Assembly: GCF_015160855.1 (NCBI RefSeq)
Contig: NZ_CP063373.1
Coordinates: forward strand, 5,270,001-5,334,000
Direction: 5' to 3'
Length of the DNA: 64,000 nucleotides
Source of the DNA: Streptomyces ferrugineus
GTDB taxonomy: Bacteria; Actinomycetota; Actinomycetes; Streptomycetales; Streptomycetaceae
Under the pieces are notes generated by a model. That model made no database searches. It was not told the DNA's origin and saw nothing but the letters and a program-made list of their open reading frames with translations. A program made the position numbers and the translations under genes. Shown in pieces: positions 1 to 7,725 of the stretch; the first letter of the stretch is position 1; every line of letters starts with the position of its first letter.

Positions 1-15
1 GCGAAGGAGAAGCTC

Positions 16-216
16 ATGTCCAAGCCCGAGCGTAAGGGCAACAGCCCGGACCCGGAACCCCTCCCGACGCCGGATGGCGAGTCATCGGCGACCCGGTGGG
101 CCAGGCGCGCCCGTCGGCTCCGCAACGAGGCCGGCCTGCATCTGCTCCGTGGGGCCGCAACGGCGTTCGGCGGCGCCGTCGTCGCGTACGGCGGCCTCTG
201 GATCCAGTCGCGCTGA
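16..216 (+). CDS. Small hypothetical protein with one membrane segment
   Basis: A 66-residue protein. The ATG follows a purine-rich ribosome binding site (GAAGGAGAAG) six bases upstream, which fixes the start. Residues 1-30 are polar and proline/serine rich. An arginine-rich stretch (about 27-37) leads into a glycine/alanine-rich hydrophobic segment at about 41-63, consistent with one membrane helix near the C-terminus and an N-in orientation. I do not recognise the family. The window begins just upstream, so whether it belongs to an operon cannot be seen. Confidence 0.55.
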   Translation: MSKPERKGNSPDPEPLPTPDGESSATRWARRARRLRNEAGLHLLRGAATAFGGAVVAYGGLWIQSR

Positions 217-401
217 CCGCGGGCAGGGAGAAACGGAGCGTGGCCGACGCCGGTCGGGCGGTTAGTCCCGCCCGGCGTCGCGCGCAAGCAAGACCAGCCG
301 CCCCTGATGTGGCGACAGCCCTGGGAACTCCCAGGAGGCACGGCGGGCCCCTGTGCGTGAGAAGATCCTCCGCCAAGATTCACTCGCCCTGAAGGACCCC
401 C

Positions 402-512
402 ATGCATGAGCAATCTCTCGATGCTGCGTCGAGTCATGAACTTGAGGAGATACCGCAGTCAGTGGATCAGCGCTTGGTCGAACATAATGGTTCCTACTAC
501 CAGGTGCGCTAG
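402..512 (+). CDS. Possible 36-residue leader ORF before the zinc-ribbon gene
   Basis: A short acidic ORF (begins MHEQSLDAAS, ends GSYYQVR, TAG stop) preceded by GAAGGA five bases before the ATG, the best ribosome binding site in this gap. It ends 18 bases before the GTG of the next gene, so it could be translationally coupled to it. No homologue is recognised. The remaining gap (about 217-400) shows no coding pattern. Evidence is limited to the binding site, spacing and reasonable composition. Confidence 0.4.
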   Translation: MHEQSLDAASSHELEEIPQSVDQRLVEHNGSYYQVR

Positions 513-530
513 GCAGAGCTCGCGGGTGAT

Positions 531-1508
531 GTGCACTTTCCACCCGTCCAGAACGGTCTGGACTACTTGGTCAGCGTGGCAGAGCACCTAGAGGGTGGAA
601 GCGAACCGAGTGCAAGAGCCATGAAGTACGCCGTGCTGCACCTGGCTGCGGGCGCCGAAGTGCTTCTGAAGGCGCGTCTGCAGATGGTGCACTGGAGCCT
701 GGTGTTCGCCAACCCTGGGGACGCTACGCGAGAAGCGCTTGAGAACGGAACACTGACCAGTTGTTCTCCTGACGAGACGCGTAAGCGGCTCACCAACATG
801 GCGGGTATCAAGTTCAGCCAACGTGAAAAGGATGCCCTCTCCGACCTGGCCAAACGCCGCAACGCTCTGCAGCACTATGGCTTGGTTGGCGAGAACGCCA
901 AAGCTGGCAAAGTGGAAAGCACCACTGCCCAAGTGCTGAACTTCCTCATCAGTTTCGTCAGTGAGCACATTCTGGAGCGCATCACGGATGAAGAGGAACG
1001 GCACCACGCGGAGATCGACATGGAGCGGATCCGCGGAGGAGTCCGTGCGATCCAGGGCTATGTAGCAGAGCGTATGAAGGACCTCGCTCCGGTGCTGGGC
1101 CCCGTCAGAGCGCGTACCCTCCAGTGCCCGCAGTGCCGGGAGTTCGCCCTTACTCCGACAATGATCAAAGGTGTGCCCGAATGGTGCCAGTCGGACGCCG
1201 GCCTCTCCCCCATGTACTGCCACCTCTGTGTCGAAGGCTATGGCGCTCTGGGCCTGGCGCTGGGCTACGCCGTCCGCGTTCTCGACCGCGCCGCACCTGA
1301 CGCCTCGTACGACGGTGACGCCCCGAACCGGTGTCCCGTCTGCAAGATGAGCAGCCTGGTGCGAGGGGCGCGGACTGCTGCAGCTCCAGAGACACCTATC
1401 GACTTCTGCTTCCGTTGCGCAGACGTGGTCGATGGGCTGCAAGAGTGCCAGCGCTGCGGCTTCATTTACACCAATGAGCTGGGACATCGGTGCCGACTCG
1501 GTAGCTGA
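531..1508 (+). CDS. Hypothetical protein with C-terminal zinc ribbons
   Basis: A 325-residue protein. The first ~190 residues are largely helical and charged, with conserved-looking blocks around 31-62 and 100-120. The C-terminal third carries at least five CxxC pairs (Cys199/202, 230/233, 268/271, 293/296, 306/309) plus a final His-Arg-Cys, indicating two or more zinc ribbons. Zinc-ribbon tails of this type often contact nucleic acid or proteins, but no catalytic motif is visible. The start used is GTG; an ATG at residue 31 is possible, but the preceding residues look part of the fold. It converges on the minus-strand gene that follows. Function unknown. Confidence 0.7.
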   Translation: MHFPPVQNGLDYLVSVAEHLEGGSEPSARAMKYAVLHLAAGAEVLLKARLQMVHWSLVFANPGDATREALENGTLTSCSPDETRKRLTNMAGIKFSQREKDALSDLAKRRNALQHYGLVGENAKAGKVESTTAQVLNFLISFVSEHILERITDEEERHHAEIDMERIRGGVRAIQGYVAERMKDLAPVLGPVRARTLQCPQCREFALTPTMIKGVPEWCQSDAGLSPMYCHLCVEGYGALGLALGYAVRVLDRAAPDASYDGDAPNRCPVCKMSSLVRGARTAAAPETPIDFCFRCADVVDGLQECQRCGFIYTNELGHRCRLGS

Positions 1509-1596
1509 ATGCCCCGCGCATGAGGACATCGCCTATAGGCACCAAGCAGCAGGGGCGGGCAAGCCAGTGCCGCCAACACCGGGAGTCCGACCTTGC

Positions 1597-1983
1597 TCAG
1601 AGCCCCGGCTCCTTGGGATAGCTGGGGACGCCGTAGCCCTGGTCGCGCAGCCACTCACGGGTCACAGCAGCTCGCTGCCGGAGGGTGAGGTACGAGTCGG
1701 CCTCTCCGCTCTCGCCGGTGTGTGTAACCAGCGTGTAGCCGTCCTCCATCGCCTGGAGGAACGCGGCGGACACCTCGTCCACCGTGTCTTCGTCCAGTTG
1801 CTGCTCCTGGAGCCACCGGGTCAGCCTGCCGCTGGCCTGCTGCCACTCCGTCTGGCGCTGGTCGGCATCCGGCGTGCCGACCGCCAGCTCGGCGTTGCGC
1901 TTGGCCGCCGTCAGCCGGTCACCGAGGTGGCTGGTGATCGAGAACTGGGCAATGAAGGCGCGACGCTCTTCGTCCGGTGTCAT
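1597..1983 (-). CDS. Hypothetical 128-residue protein
   Basis: The longer open frame starts in a low-complexity Pro/Arg stretch typical of read-through, so the ATG giving MTPDEERR is preferred; the protein is then 128 residues, acidic and mostly helical. No membrane segment or catalytic motif is seen. It lies about 55 bases downstream of another minus-strand gene (2039-2875), suggesting the two are co-transcribed. The family is not recognised. The ribosome binding site is weak (GGATGG). Confidence 0.55.
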   Translation of the reverse strand: MTPDEERRAFIAQFSITSHLGDRLTAAKRNAELAVGTPDADQRQTEWQQASGRLTRWLQEQQLDEDTVDEVSAAFLQAMEDGYTLVTHTGESGEADSYLTLRQRAAVTREWLRDQGYGVPSYPKEPGL

Positions 1984-2038
1984 GCCACCATCCTGCTGCC
2001 CTCGCGGGCACCGCGCGAAGCGAGCGGCCGCTGGCGCG

Positions 2039-2875
2039 CTACGGCAGGTCTTCCAGCCGGGCGAGCAGGCCTGCGGCGGCGGTGACGGCCGCGATCGCGT
2101 CGGCTCGGGTCCAGGTGAAGTTCTCGGTGGTGCCCGCGTCATCGTGCGGAGCGCCGCTGAAGAGGTTGAAGGCGCTCTGGATGAAAACCGCCCAGCGCTC
2201 CTCCTGATCCCGTTCCGCCGGCTTCTTCTTCAACGCCTCCATGTTGACCATGTGGGTGTCGCAGGCCTCGCGTACGGGATCGAGGGCTGCTCGGGCGAGG
2301 GCAACGGCGTACTCGTACCGTCCGTCGCGGATCGCGGTCTTCGCCTCCCGGATTCGTCGTGCCCCGGTGGCCCGGGCTTCCACGGTGGTGATCGGGATGA
2401 GGACGTCGACGAAAGCGCCGGCATCGAGCTGGGTGAGGGCATTGCTCCACGTCGCGTGCGGAATACGGATGACTTCCTGATCCTGAGCGACGGGCCAGTG
2501 CTTCGGTTCAGCGAGGGCGGTCAGGGCAAGGTTGGCGCGCAGGACCAGGTCGGCACCCGCGCGCAGCTTCTCCAGGCCGCGCAGCTGCCGGTCCGTCACG
2601 GCCGTCTCCAGCACGAGCTCCGTCTTGAACGACTTCAGCGCGACGGGTCCCTTCGGGGCGTGCAGGGCGCCGATGTAGCTCGCGGGGTTGGGCATCTCGT
2701 GCACCCAGAGGTCGCCTGCGGCGAGGAAGGGCGCGTCCACGGTGTAGTTGCCGCGGCCGGTCACCTCGAAGGTCAGGGCGAGACGGTGCACGTCCCAGCC
2801 CGGGGTGAAGGTCACGGTCTGCTGCGCCTGCACGCCGACGCTGTAGTCGTTCATGCCGAACTGGAAGTCAGCCAT
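2039..2875 (-). CDS. Hypothetical 278-residue protein
   Basis: The start is set by GAGG about six bases upstream of the ATG (MADFQFG). The N-terminal ~125 residues look beta-rich. The middle and C-terminal part is alpha-helical (about 130-278), with an Arg/Glu-rich stretch around 155-215 resembling helical-repeat or nucleotide-modification accessory proteins. No signal peptide, Walker motif or metal-binding cluster is seen. It shares direction with the gene at 1597 and is separated from the gene at 3055 by a strong hairpin, so 2039 and 1597 probably form their own unit. Function unknown. Confidence 0.6.
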   Translation of the reverse strand: MADFQFGMNDYSVGVQAQQTVTFTPGWDVHRLALTFEVTGRGNYTVDAPFLAAGDLWVHEMPNPASYIGALHAPKGPVALKSFKTELVLETAVTDRQLRGLEKLRAGADLVLRANLALTALAEPKHWPVAQDQEVIRIPHATWSNALTQLDAGAFVDVLIPITTVEARATGARRIREAKTAIRDGRYEYAVALARAALDPVREACDTHMVNMEALKKKPAERDQEERWAVFIQSAFNLFSGAPHDDAGTTENFTWTRADAIAAVTAAAGLLARLEDLP

Positions 2876-3005
2876 CGTTCCTCGCCTAATCGAGCCCCTT
2901 GCCCGATGTTCGCAGGCCAACCACCGCAACGGCAGCGGTTTTCGCGGCCCACGACGGCGTGCTCTGCACAGCGGGCCGTGTCGACAGCTCCGGCGCGCGG
3001 GCAGG

Positions 3006-3042
3006 ACGAGACCCCAGGCTCATTCTGAGCTTGGGGTCTCGT
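3006..3042 (-). terminator. Strong hairpin, probable transcription terminator
   Basis: A 17-bp stem (one G-T pair, otherwise perfect) with a three-base loop. The arms begin ACGAGACCCCA and end TGGGGTCTCGT. It lies 12 bases beyond the stop of the minus-strand gene at 3055 and before the next gene in that direction. No T-tract follows, which is common for Streptomyces terminators. Confidence 0.75.
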
Positions 3043-3054
3043 GCACCGGGTGGG

Positions 3055-3660
3055 TCAAGCCTGTTGGTCCAGGTGCCGCAGCCGCTCGTGGGCGGACTGC
3101 TTCGTGACACCCAGGGCGCGGCCGATCTCCTCCCACGAGAATTCGGCTCGGGCCTGCCGCACGGCGTCTGCCTCGGAGTCGTCCGCGATGCGGCGCAGCA
3201 GCCTGACCGCGTTGAGGACGGCCAGGGGGCGGACCTCACCGAGCTCGGTCTCGCCGTTCCTGCGCTTCTGGCTCATCTCGTAGCTGGTGCCAGTCAGGTC
3301 GTTCAGATGCCACTCCAGCGTACGGAGTGCCTTGTCGACCTCGTCCGGGAGCTCTTGGGCCAGCTCGACTTCGGCGTGATGCGCCCACTCGCTGTAGGGG
3401 GCCTCGCTCGTCTTGTCGGGGTCGTCGAAGTTCTCCTGCGTCACCGGCCGTGCGCGTCCCTCCCACCCGCAGCCGCAGACGACCTTGACGGCGGTGGCGC
3501 GTGGGCGGCCGTCGCAGCCGTCTGCGAGCAGCCAGCCCCACCCGAGCCGCACCTTGTCCTCGAACGTCGCCTTGGGCGGCTCGACACCGCCGTCGACGAT
3601 CGCGACCAGATCCGCATCATGGAAGACCTTGCCCCTGTTGTGGGGGTGATCGAAGCTCAT
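3055..3660 (-). CDS. Protein with C-terminal sigma-like helix-turn-helix
   Basis: A 201-residue protein starting at the ATG (MSFDHPHN) behind GGAGGGAC. The N-terminal half is acidic and includes a CGCGWEG motif near residue 65, a possible half metal site. The C-terminal 30 residues (AEFSWEEIGRALGVTKQSA then HERLRHL) form a clear helix-turn-helix of the kind found in sigma-factor region 4 or MerR/LuxR-type readers. It is preceded by two tandem palindromes within 80 bases, so autoregulation is plausible. The hairpin at 3006-3042 ends the transcript. The target is unknown. Confidence 0.7.
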   Translation of the reverse strand: MSFDHPHNRGKVFHDADLVAIVDGGVEPPKATFEDKVRLGWGWLLADGCDGRPRATAVKVVCGCGWEGRARPVTQENFDDPDKTSEAPYSEWAHHAEVELAQELPDEVDKALRTLEWHLNDLTGTSYEMSQKRRNGETELGEVRPLAVLNAVRLLRRIADDSEADAVRQARAEFSWEEIGRALGVTKQSAHERLRHLDQQA

Positions 3661-3694
3661 GCCCGTCCCTCCAGACAGCACGCCAGATACCGGC

Positions 3695-3738
3695 GTCAGG
3701 ATATCCTGACAAGCCATGTCGCGTCAGGAGTTCCTGAC
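3695..3738. promoter_or_regulatory. Tandem palindromic operator pair
   Basis: Two copies of the same dyad: GTCAGGATATCCTGAC (3695-3710, perfect 16-bp palindrome) and GTCAGGAGTTCCTGAC (3723-3738, arms GTCAGGA/TCCTGAC around GT). They start 28 bases apart and lie 35-78 bases upstream of the minus-strand HTH gene. The repeated, symmetrical design points to cooperative binding of a dimeric regulator, possibly that HTH protein. Confidence 0.75.
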
Positions 3739-3898
3739 GGTAGGACGGGTGAGGTGACAGCGCGACAGGTTCTGCGGGATCGGCCCGGGCGGGTGGATTT
3801 TTTCCCTCGCGCACGAGGGCGCGGATCCGCGTGAAAGAGTCCAACTTGCATTGCCATGAAGACTCTTGACAGCTTTTCAGGTGTCTTCTCGCGGTAAT

Positions 3899-3919
3899 GT
3901 CCGCCCGCTCCGGGCGGAC
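3899..3919. promoter_or_regulatory. Short perfect inverted repeat
   Basis: GTCCGCCCG-CTC-CGGGCGGAC: nine-bp arms with a three-base loop, 21 bases upstream of a small plus-strand start at 3941. It could be an operator or an attenuator-like hairpin. A TTGACA hexamer lies upstream at about 3867, but no -10 element at acceptable spacing is seen. Confidence 0.4.
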
Positions 3920-3940
3920 CACGAGAGGGGAAGATCCCCC

Positions 3941-4084
3941 ATGACACGACGCACCGAGTACAGCGAGAGCCAGGCCGCCGGACGTCTGCGGGTACCGATC
4001 ACGGCCTCCACATGCGCACCCTGGGACAGATCAAGCCCACCGAGTGGCGCGATTGTACGGGGTGGCCGCGACGGCCCGGCGCCG
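3941..4084 (+). pseudogene. Possible remnant of a small DNA-binding protein gene
   Basis: An ATG behind GAGGGGAAG opens a frame beginning MTRRTEYSESQAAGRLRVP. This resembles the start of small helix-turn-helix/excisionase-like proteins in which QAA-RLxVP marks the first helix. After about 20 residues the composition changes, and the frame runs antisense through tpg. It is probably a truncated gene whose body was lost. Low confidence. Confidence 0.3.
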
Positions 4085-4086
4085 AT

Positions 4087-4644
4087 CTACAGGTCGAACT
4101 CAAGGTGCTCAATGTCGGTAAAGCGAACCTCCTCCAGCTGGCCGGCGCGGCGGCCGCCGTCCTGGAAGTACACCTCCTTGAGTGCCTCGGCGGCGATCTG
4201 CCGGAGCTGCTGGTCGCTGGCTCCCTGTTCCTGGGCGTCGAAGAGGCGGGCGGCGTAGCGGGGCGGCAGTGCGACCGTCAGGTGCCGGAGCCGGTTCTCG
4301 TCCGTCGTGCCGATCGGCGCGGTGTAGCCGATCCGGGCGCGGGTGTCGATGACGATGCCGCCGGTGGTCGCCGCCTTCTGCCGTGCCTTGGCGCGGATCT
4401 GCGGCTGCCACCGCTTCTTCACCTCGTTCTCCAGGCGGGCTGCGAGGTCCGGGCGGGGCTTCTTGATCTGGTCTTTGACGTAGCGTTCGACGGTGCGCTG
4501 GGAGATGCGCAACATCCGGGCGACCGCCCTGGTGCCCTTGAGCTGCTTGACCAGGTAACGCATCTGCGCGCCCGCATTCTTGGGCGCCGGGCGGGTGAAC
4601 GCCTTCTGCACCGCGGCGTCCAGGCCGTTGCCGAACAGGCTCAT
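4087..4644 (-). CDS. tpg: Telomere terminal protein Tpg
   Basis: A 185-residue protein with the full Tpg pattern. In Streptomyces, Tpg is the protein covalently attached to the 5' ends of linear replicons and primes end patching after replication. A helix-turn-helix (AVARMLRISQRTVERYV, about 40-56) is followed by the basic stretch KRWQPQIRAKAR and the RARIGYTAPIGTTDENRLR core. Thr114 in that core matches the priming threonine reported for Streptomyces Tpg. The C-terminus VYFQDGGRRAG...FTDIEHLEFDL is also conserved. It begins 10 bases after the tap stop, so the two are one operon. Length matches the family exactly. Confidence 0.95.
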   Translation of the reverse strand: MSLFGNGLDAAVQKAFTRPAPKNAGAQMRYLVKQLKGTRAVARMLRISQRTVERYVKDQIKKPRPDLAARLENEVKKRWQPQIRAKARQKAATTGGIVIDTRARIGYTAPIGTTDENRLRHLTVALPPRYAARLFDAQEQGASDQQLRQIAAEALKEVYFQDGGRRAGQLEEVRFTDIEHLEFDL

Positions 4645-4654
4645 CGCGCTCTAC

Positions 4655-6877
4655 CTACTCCCCCGTGTCCTGGTCGGTGACGGTGCCGTCCTTGATGTAC
4701 CGGGCGAGGTTGAGCTCCGGGGCGTTGAACTGCTCGCGCACACCCTCGCCCCACAGCACGCTCTGGGTGCCCTCCCACTTCACCAGCCCCGGGTTCACTC
4801 CGAGCTTGAAGCCGCCGGGCAGCGGCTTGCCGTCCCGGTAGGGCAGGAAGTCCAGCGGCGACGGCCCGTCGGACGCGTAGACGGCGCAGTCCGAGAGGAC
4901 GGCCACCGGGTACTGCCCGGTGAAAGCGGCATGCTTCACGATCTTGCGATGCATGTTGATCCGGGTCCGGGAGATGACCGCGGCGCGGATGTCCGGGCGC
5001 CAAGTGGGCCGGGCAAGGGCCCGCCACGGCTGCCCGGGCTTCCAGCCCTCCCCGCGCGGGCGCTCGCGCAGCTTGCCGATACCGCCCTTCACAGTCGCCT
5101 TGATCGCGGACACCACGACCGCCAGCTGAGGGTCACTCTGCCGGTAGCCGTCCATCGCCTTCAAGAACTCCTCCGGAGGCAGGTCCGCGCCCACCCCGAG
5201 GTCGGCCATCGTGGCGAGGTAGGCATCGCGCAGCCGGTTGTACCAGGCGTCCAGGTAACGGCCGTTCTCGTACCGGACGTACGCCTCGATCGGGCGCACG
5301 TCGTAGCCGAGCTCCACCGCATACGCCACCGTCGGCGTCGCATACCACGCCGGCCCCTCGGGCCCCTCACCCTTCGGCGTGAACGGGCTCGGCAGCAGCT
5401 CGCCGTCCAGGTCCGCCCACTTGCCCTTGGCGACCTTTACGCGGGACAGGTCGACGTGGGAGAGGTCGACCAGCCAGGAGCCGGGCAGTTTCGCGTCGAA
5501 GACGGGGCTCTTGACGTGCGTCGGCGCGCCCAGGCCGACGTTAAGGCCGTTCGCGCCGGCCGCGAAGGCCATGTTCACGTCGATGCCCACCAGGTGCCGG
5601 CGCAGGCATTCGGCGTCGGTGAGCGGGCGCGCCCAGTCGTACGCCTCCTCCATCAGTACCTCAGCCGGGGTGCGCTGGTGGAAGCGCGGCAGGTCGGCGA
5701 GGAGCGGGTGCCCGTCGGGGGCCTCGCACGGCGCGCAGTCCACCGGATCCTTGCCCAGCGAACCGGGATTGTGCTCGGAGTGCCGCCTGCCCGTCGCATC
5801 CGGTTCGGAGGCACGGGTCGGCGGATGCAGGGCGGTCATCAGCTCCAGGCCGGTCACGGCGGTGGAACCGCGCGGCGTCATCACCCGGGCCGCATAAGTG
5901 CCCAGGAGCCGCGCGAGTTCGGCCGACGGAAGCTGGGCGGCATCGGCCCAGTGGCGGCTGTCGAGTGCGTCCCACGACGGGATGCACAACTGCACGCAGG
6001 ATCGCTCCGAGGCCTGCGCGGGGCGGTAGATCCTCGCCCACGGCCCGAACCCGCGTTTCGTCAGCTGCCAACTGGCGCGCGTCAGCTGCTTGATGACCTT
6101 GTGGCCCTCCGGCAGCCGCCCGGCCAGGCGCTCCTCCTTGGTGAGCGTGATGGGCAGACCGTAGTGCTCGCACGCGGCCTCGGTCAGCACGATCAGCGGG
6201 TCGGCGTCCTTGCCCGGCCCGGACAACTTCGGCTGACCGAGCCGCCCTTCGACAAGCGTCCACTCCACCAGGGCCGGGATCGACTTCGCCGGTACGTCCA
6301 GGACCAGGCCGCCGACGCAGTACGCCAGCACCTGACCATCTGCGTCGACGTCGACGACCGCAAGCGGGCCGTTCTCGAAACGCGAATCGGTGCCGGTCTC
6401 CGTCGTGCCTGCGGGGGCAGCCTTCCGCGCGGCCGGACGGCGCGACGTCGGCCGGGTCGTGGCCGCCGGACGCGGTACTGCAGGGCCGACGGAGCAGCGT
6501 GCAGTGTTCGCAGGCTCCGCAGCCGGGCCAGTGAGTGCGGTGCGGGCTCGGGCCGGTTCAACTGCCGATGACGCAGGAGCGGCCGGAACGGCAGGCGTCT
6601 CGGGGATAGCCGTGTCCCCGGGGGGCACCGGAGCGTTGGCGGGGTAGAGCTGGGCGAGTTGCTTGAGCATGCGGGCGTATGCGTCGCGTTCCGGGGGCCG
6701 CGGCTCGGTCTTGCCGGCCTCCCAGCCGCTGACCGTCGCCCGGCGCACCTGCAATGCGGCGGCCACCTCGTCCAGCGTCAGGCCGTGCGCCTGGCGCAGC
6801 CGTTTGCGTTCCGCCGGGGGCGGCAACGGAGAGCGGGACGCGATGAGCGCGTCGACCGCGTCGAACAGCTCGGACAT
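4655..6877 (-). CDS. tap: Telomere-associated protein Tap
   Basis: A 740-residue protein, the usual Tap length. Tap binds the folded 3' overhang of Streptomyces telomeres and recruits Tpg. The N-terminus has an XRE-type helix-turn-helix (LTLDEVAAALQVRRATVSGW, about residues 26-45). A Pro/Ala-rich linker (about 80-170) leads to the large conserved body, in which DIRAAVISRTRINMHRKI near the C-terminus is typical. The ATG (MSELFDAV) sits behind a perfect GGAGGT. Transcription continues into tpg. Direct CGCGTAC repeats lie in the divergent promoter region upstream and may be its operator. Confidence 0.95.
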   Translation of the reverse strand: MSELFDAVDALIASRSPLPPPAERKRLRQAHGLTLDEVAAALQVRRATVSGWEAGKTEPRPPERDAYARMLKQLAQLYPANAPVPPGDTAIPETPAVPAAPASSAVEPARARTALTGPAAEPANTARCSVGPAVPRPAATTRPTSRRPAARKAAPAGTTETGTDSRFENGPLAVVDVDADGQVLAYCVGGLVLDVPAKSIPALVEWTLVEGRLGQPKLSGPGKDADPLIVLTEAACEHYGLPITLTKEERLAGRLPEGHKVIKQLTRASWQLTKRGFGPWARIYRPAQASERSCVQLCIPSWDALDSRHWADAAQLPSAELARLLGTYAARVMTPRGSTAVTGLELMTALHPPTRASEPDATGRRHSEHNPGSLGKDPVDCAPCEAPDGHPLLADLPRFHQRTPAEVLMEEAYDWARPLTDAECLRRHLVGIDVNMAFAAGANGLNVGLGAPTHVKSPVFDAKLPGSWLVDLSHVDLSRVKVAKGKWADLDGELLPSPFTPKGEGPEGPAWYATPTVAYAVELGYDVRPIEAYVRYENGRYLDAWYNRLRDAYLATMADLGVGADLPPEEFLKAMDGYRQSDPQLAVVVSAIKATVKGGIGKLRERPRGEGWKPGQPWRALARPTWRPDIRAAVISRTRINMHRKIVKHAAFTGQYPVAVLSDCAVYASDGPSPLDFLPYRDGKPLPGGFKLGVNPGLVKWEGTQSVLWGEGVREQFNAPELNLARYIKDGTVTDQDTGE

Positions 6878-6920
6878 GCAGCACCTCCTGTCTCTCAACC
6901 CTAGCGTGAAGCGCACGTTT

Positions 6921-6938
6921 CGCGTACCAAACGCGTAC
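6921..6938. promoter_or_regulatory. Direct heptamer repeats in the tap/tpg-paralogue divergent region
   Basis: CGCGTAC occurs at 6921-6927 and 6932-6938, 11 bases apart, about one helical turn, inside a partly symmetrical stretch (CGTTT...AAACG). It lies 44-61 bases upstream of tap in the 275-bp region between tap and the divergent Tpg-like gene. Spacing on one face of the helix is typical of protein-binding sites; Tap has its own XRE domain and could bind here. No binding evidence exists in the sequence. Confidence 0.35.
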
Positions 6939-7152
6939 GGATGCCGTAAACACATGTGGGGAGTTCACGGTTGTCCCCGCAGGGACGCCCCCGGGGAGCT
7001 TGGGTTGCTTCACGTCCTTTAGCCGAGGGGCGGCCGGGGTGTCCTGGCTATGCCTGAACTGGCCGGGTGAAGCGGCTTGGTGTGAGAGATCTGGGAGAGC
7101 AGACGGCCGCCGTGCACCAGCCATCGCGGTGGCAGAACGCTCAGGGGCGGGC

Positions 7153-7707
7153 ATGGGTGAGATCGTCAAAGGGCTCGAACGAGCGTTGCTGACCCGCCCC
7201 GTGCCCAGACGTGACGCCGCTGTGCGTTTCCTACTCAAGGCGGAGAAGGGCTCCACGAAGAACGTGGCCGTCCTCCTGGGGATTTCCCAGCGCACGGTAC
7301 AAAGGTGGGTCACTACCCGGCCGGGAATGCGCCGCCGTCCCAGTGCTGTGCATGCGGGGTCGATCGATGAGGCCGTCAGGGCACGGTGGCAGCCCCTGGT
7401 GCGCGCCCGCCTGCGGGCCCGGGCCGAGGCCGACGGCTTTGTCCTCCACACCAGGGCGCGGTTCGGATTCGCCGCTCCGGCAGGCTCGTCGGACGATCCG
7501 CGAGTACGTCTGATCACCCAGTACCTGTCAGGAGAAGTGGCCCGCGAGTTGTTCGCCGCCCGGGACGCCGGCGGAGGCGAGCAGCAGCAGATGGTGATCC
7601 TCGCCCGAGCGCTGGGGCATGCCTACTTCCGGGACGGAGGCCGGCGTGCCCACGGCCTCGGAATCGCCTTCACCGACGTGGAGTTCGCCGAGTTCTCCAT
7701 CGACTGA
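7153..7707 (+). CDS. Divergent Tpg paralogue
   Basis: A 184-residue protein clearly homologous to Tpg along its length. It shares the HTH (NVAVLLGISQRTVQRWV), VRARWQPLVRARLRARA, RARFGFAAPAGSSDDPRVR, AYFRDGGRRAHGLG and FTDVEFAEFSID. At the priming position the main Tpg has Thr113-Thr114; here it is Ser112-Ser113. The RPDLAAR linker after the HTH is also replaced. It could prime from serine, act with a different telomere or have lost priming. The ATG follows AGGGGC; a longer open frame upstream has poor composition. It is divergent from tap and convergent with the transposition module 18 bases downstream. Confidence 0.85.
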   Translation: MGEIVKGLERALLTRPVPRRDAAVRFLLKAEKGSTKNVAVLLGISQRTVQRWVTTRPGMRRRPSAVHAGSIDEAVRARWQPLVRARLRARAEADGFVLHTRARFGFAAPAGSSDDPRVRLITQYLSGEVARELFAARDAGGGEQQQMVILARALGHAYFRDGGRRAHGLGIAFTDVEFAEFSID

Positions 7708-7725
7708 CATGCACCAGGTTCGGGT

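Noticed and set aside
588..1529. 313-codon minus-strand frame antisense to the zinc-ribbon gene
   Set aside because: The plus-strand frame has paired CxxC motifs and a protein-like sequence; the antisense frame does not.
3867..3899. TTGACA hexamer as a sigma-70-type promoter
   Set aside because: The only TANNNT-like -10 (TAATGT) is 23 bases away, too far for a standard promoter.
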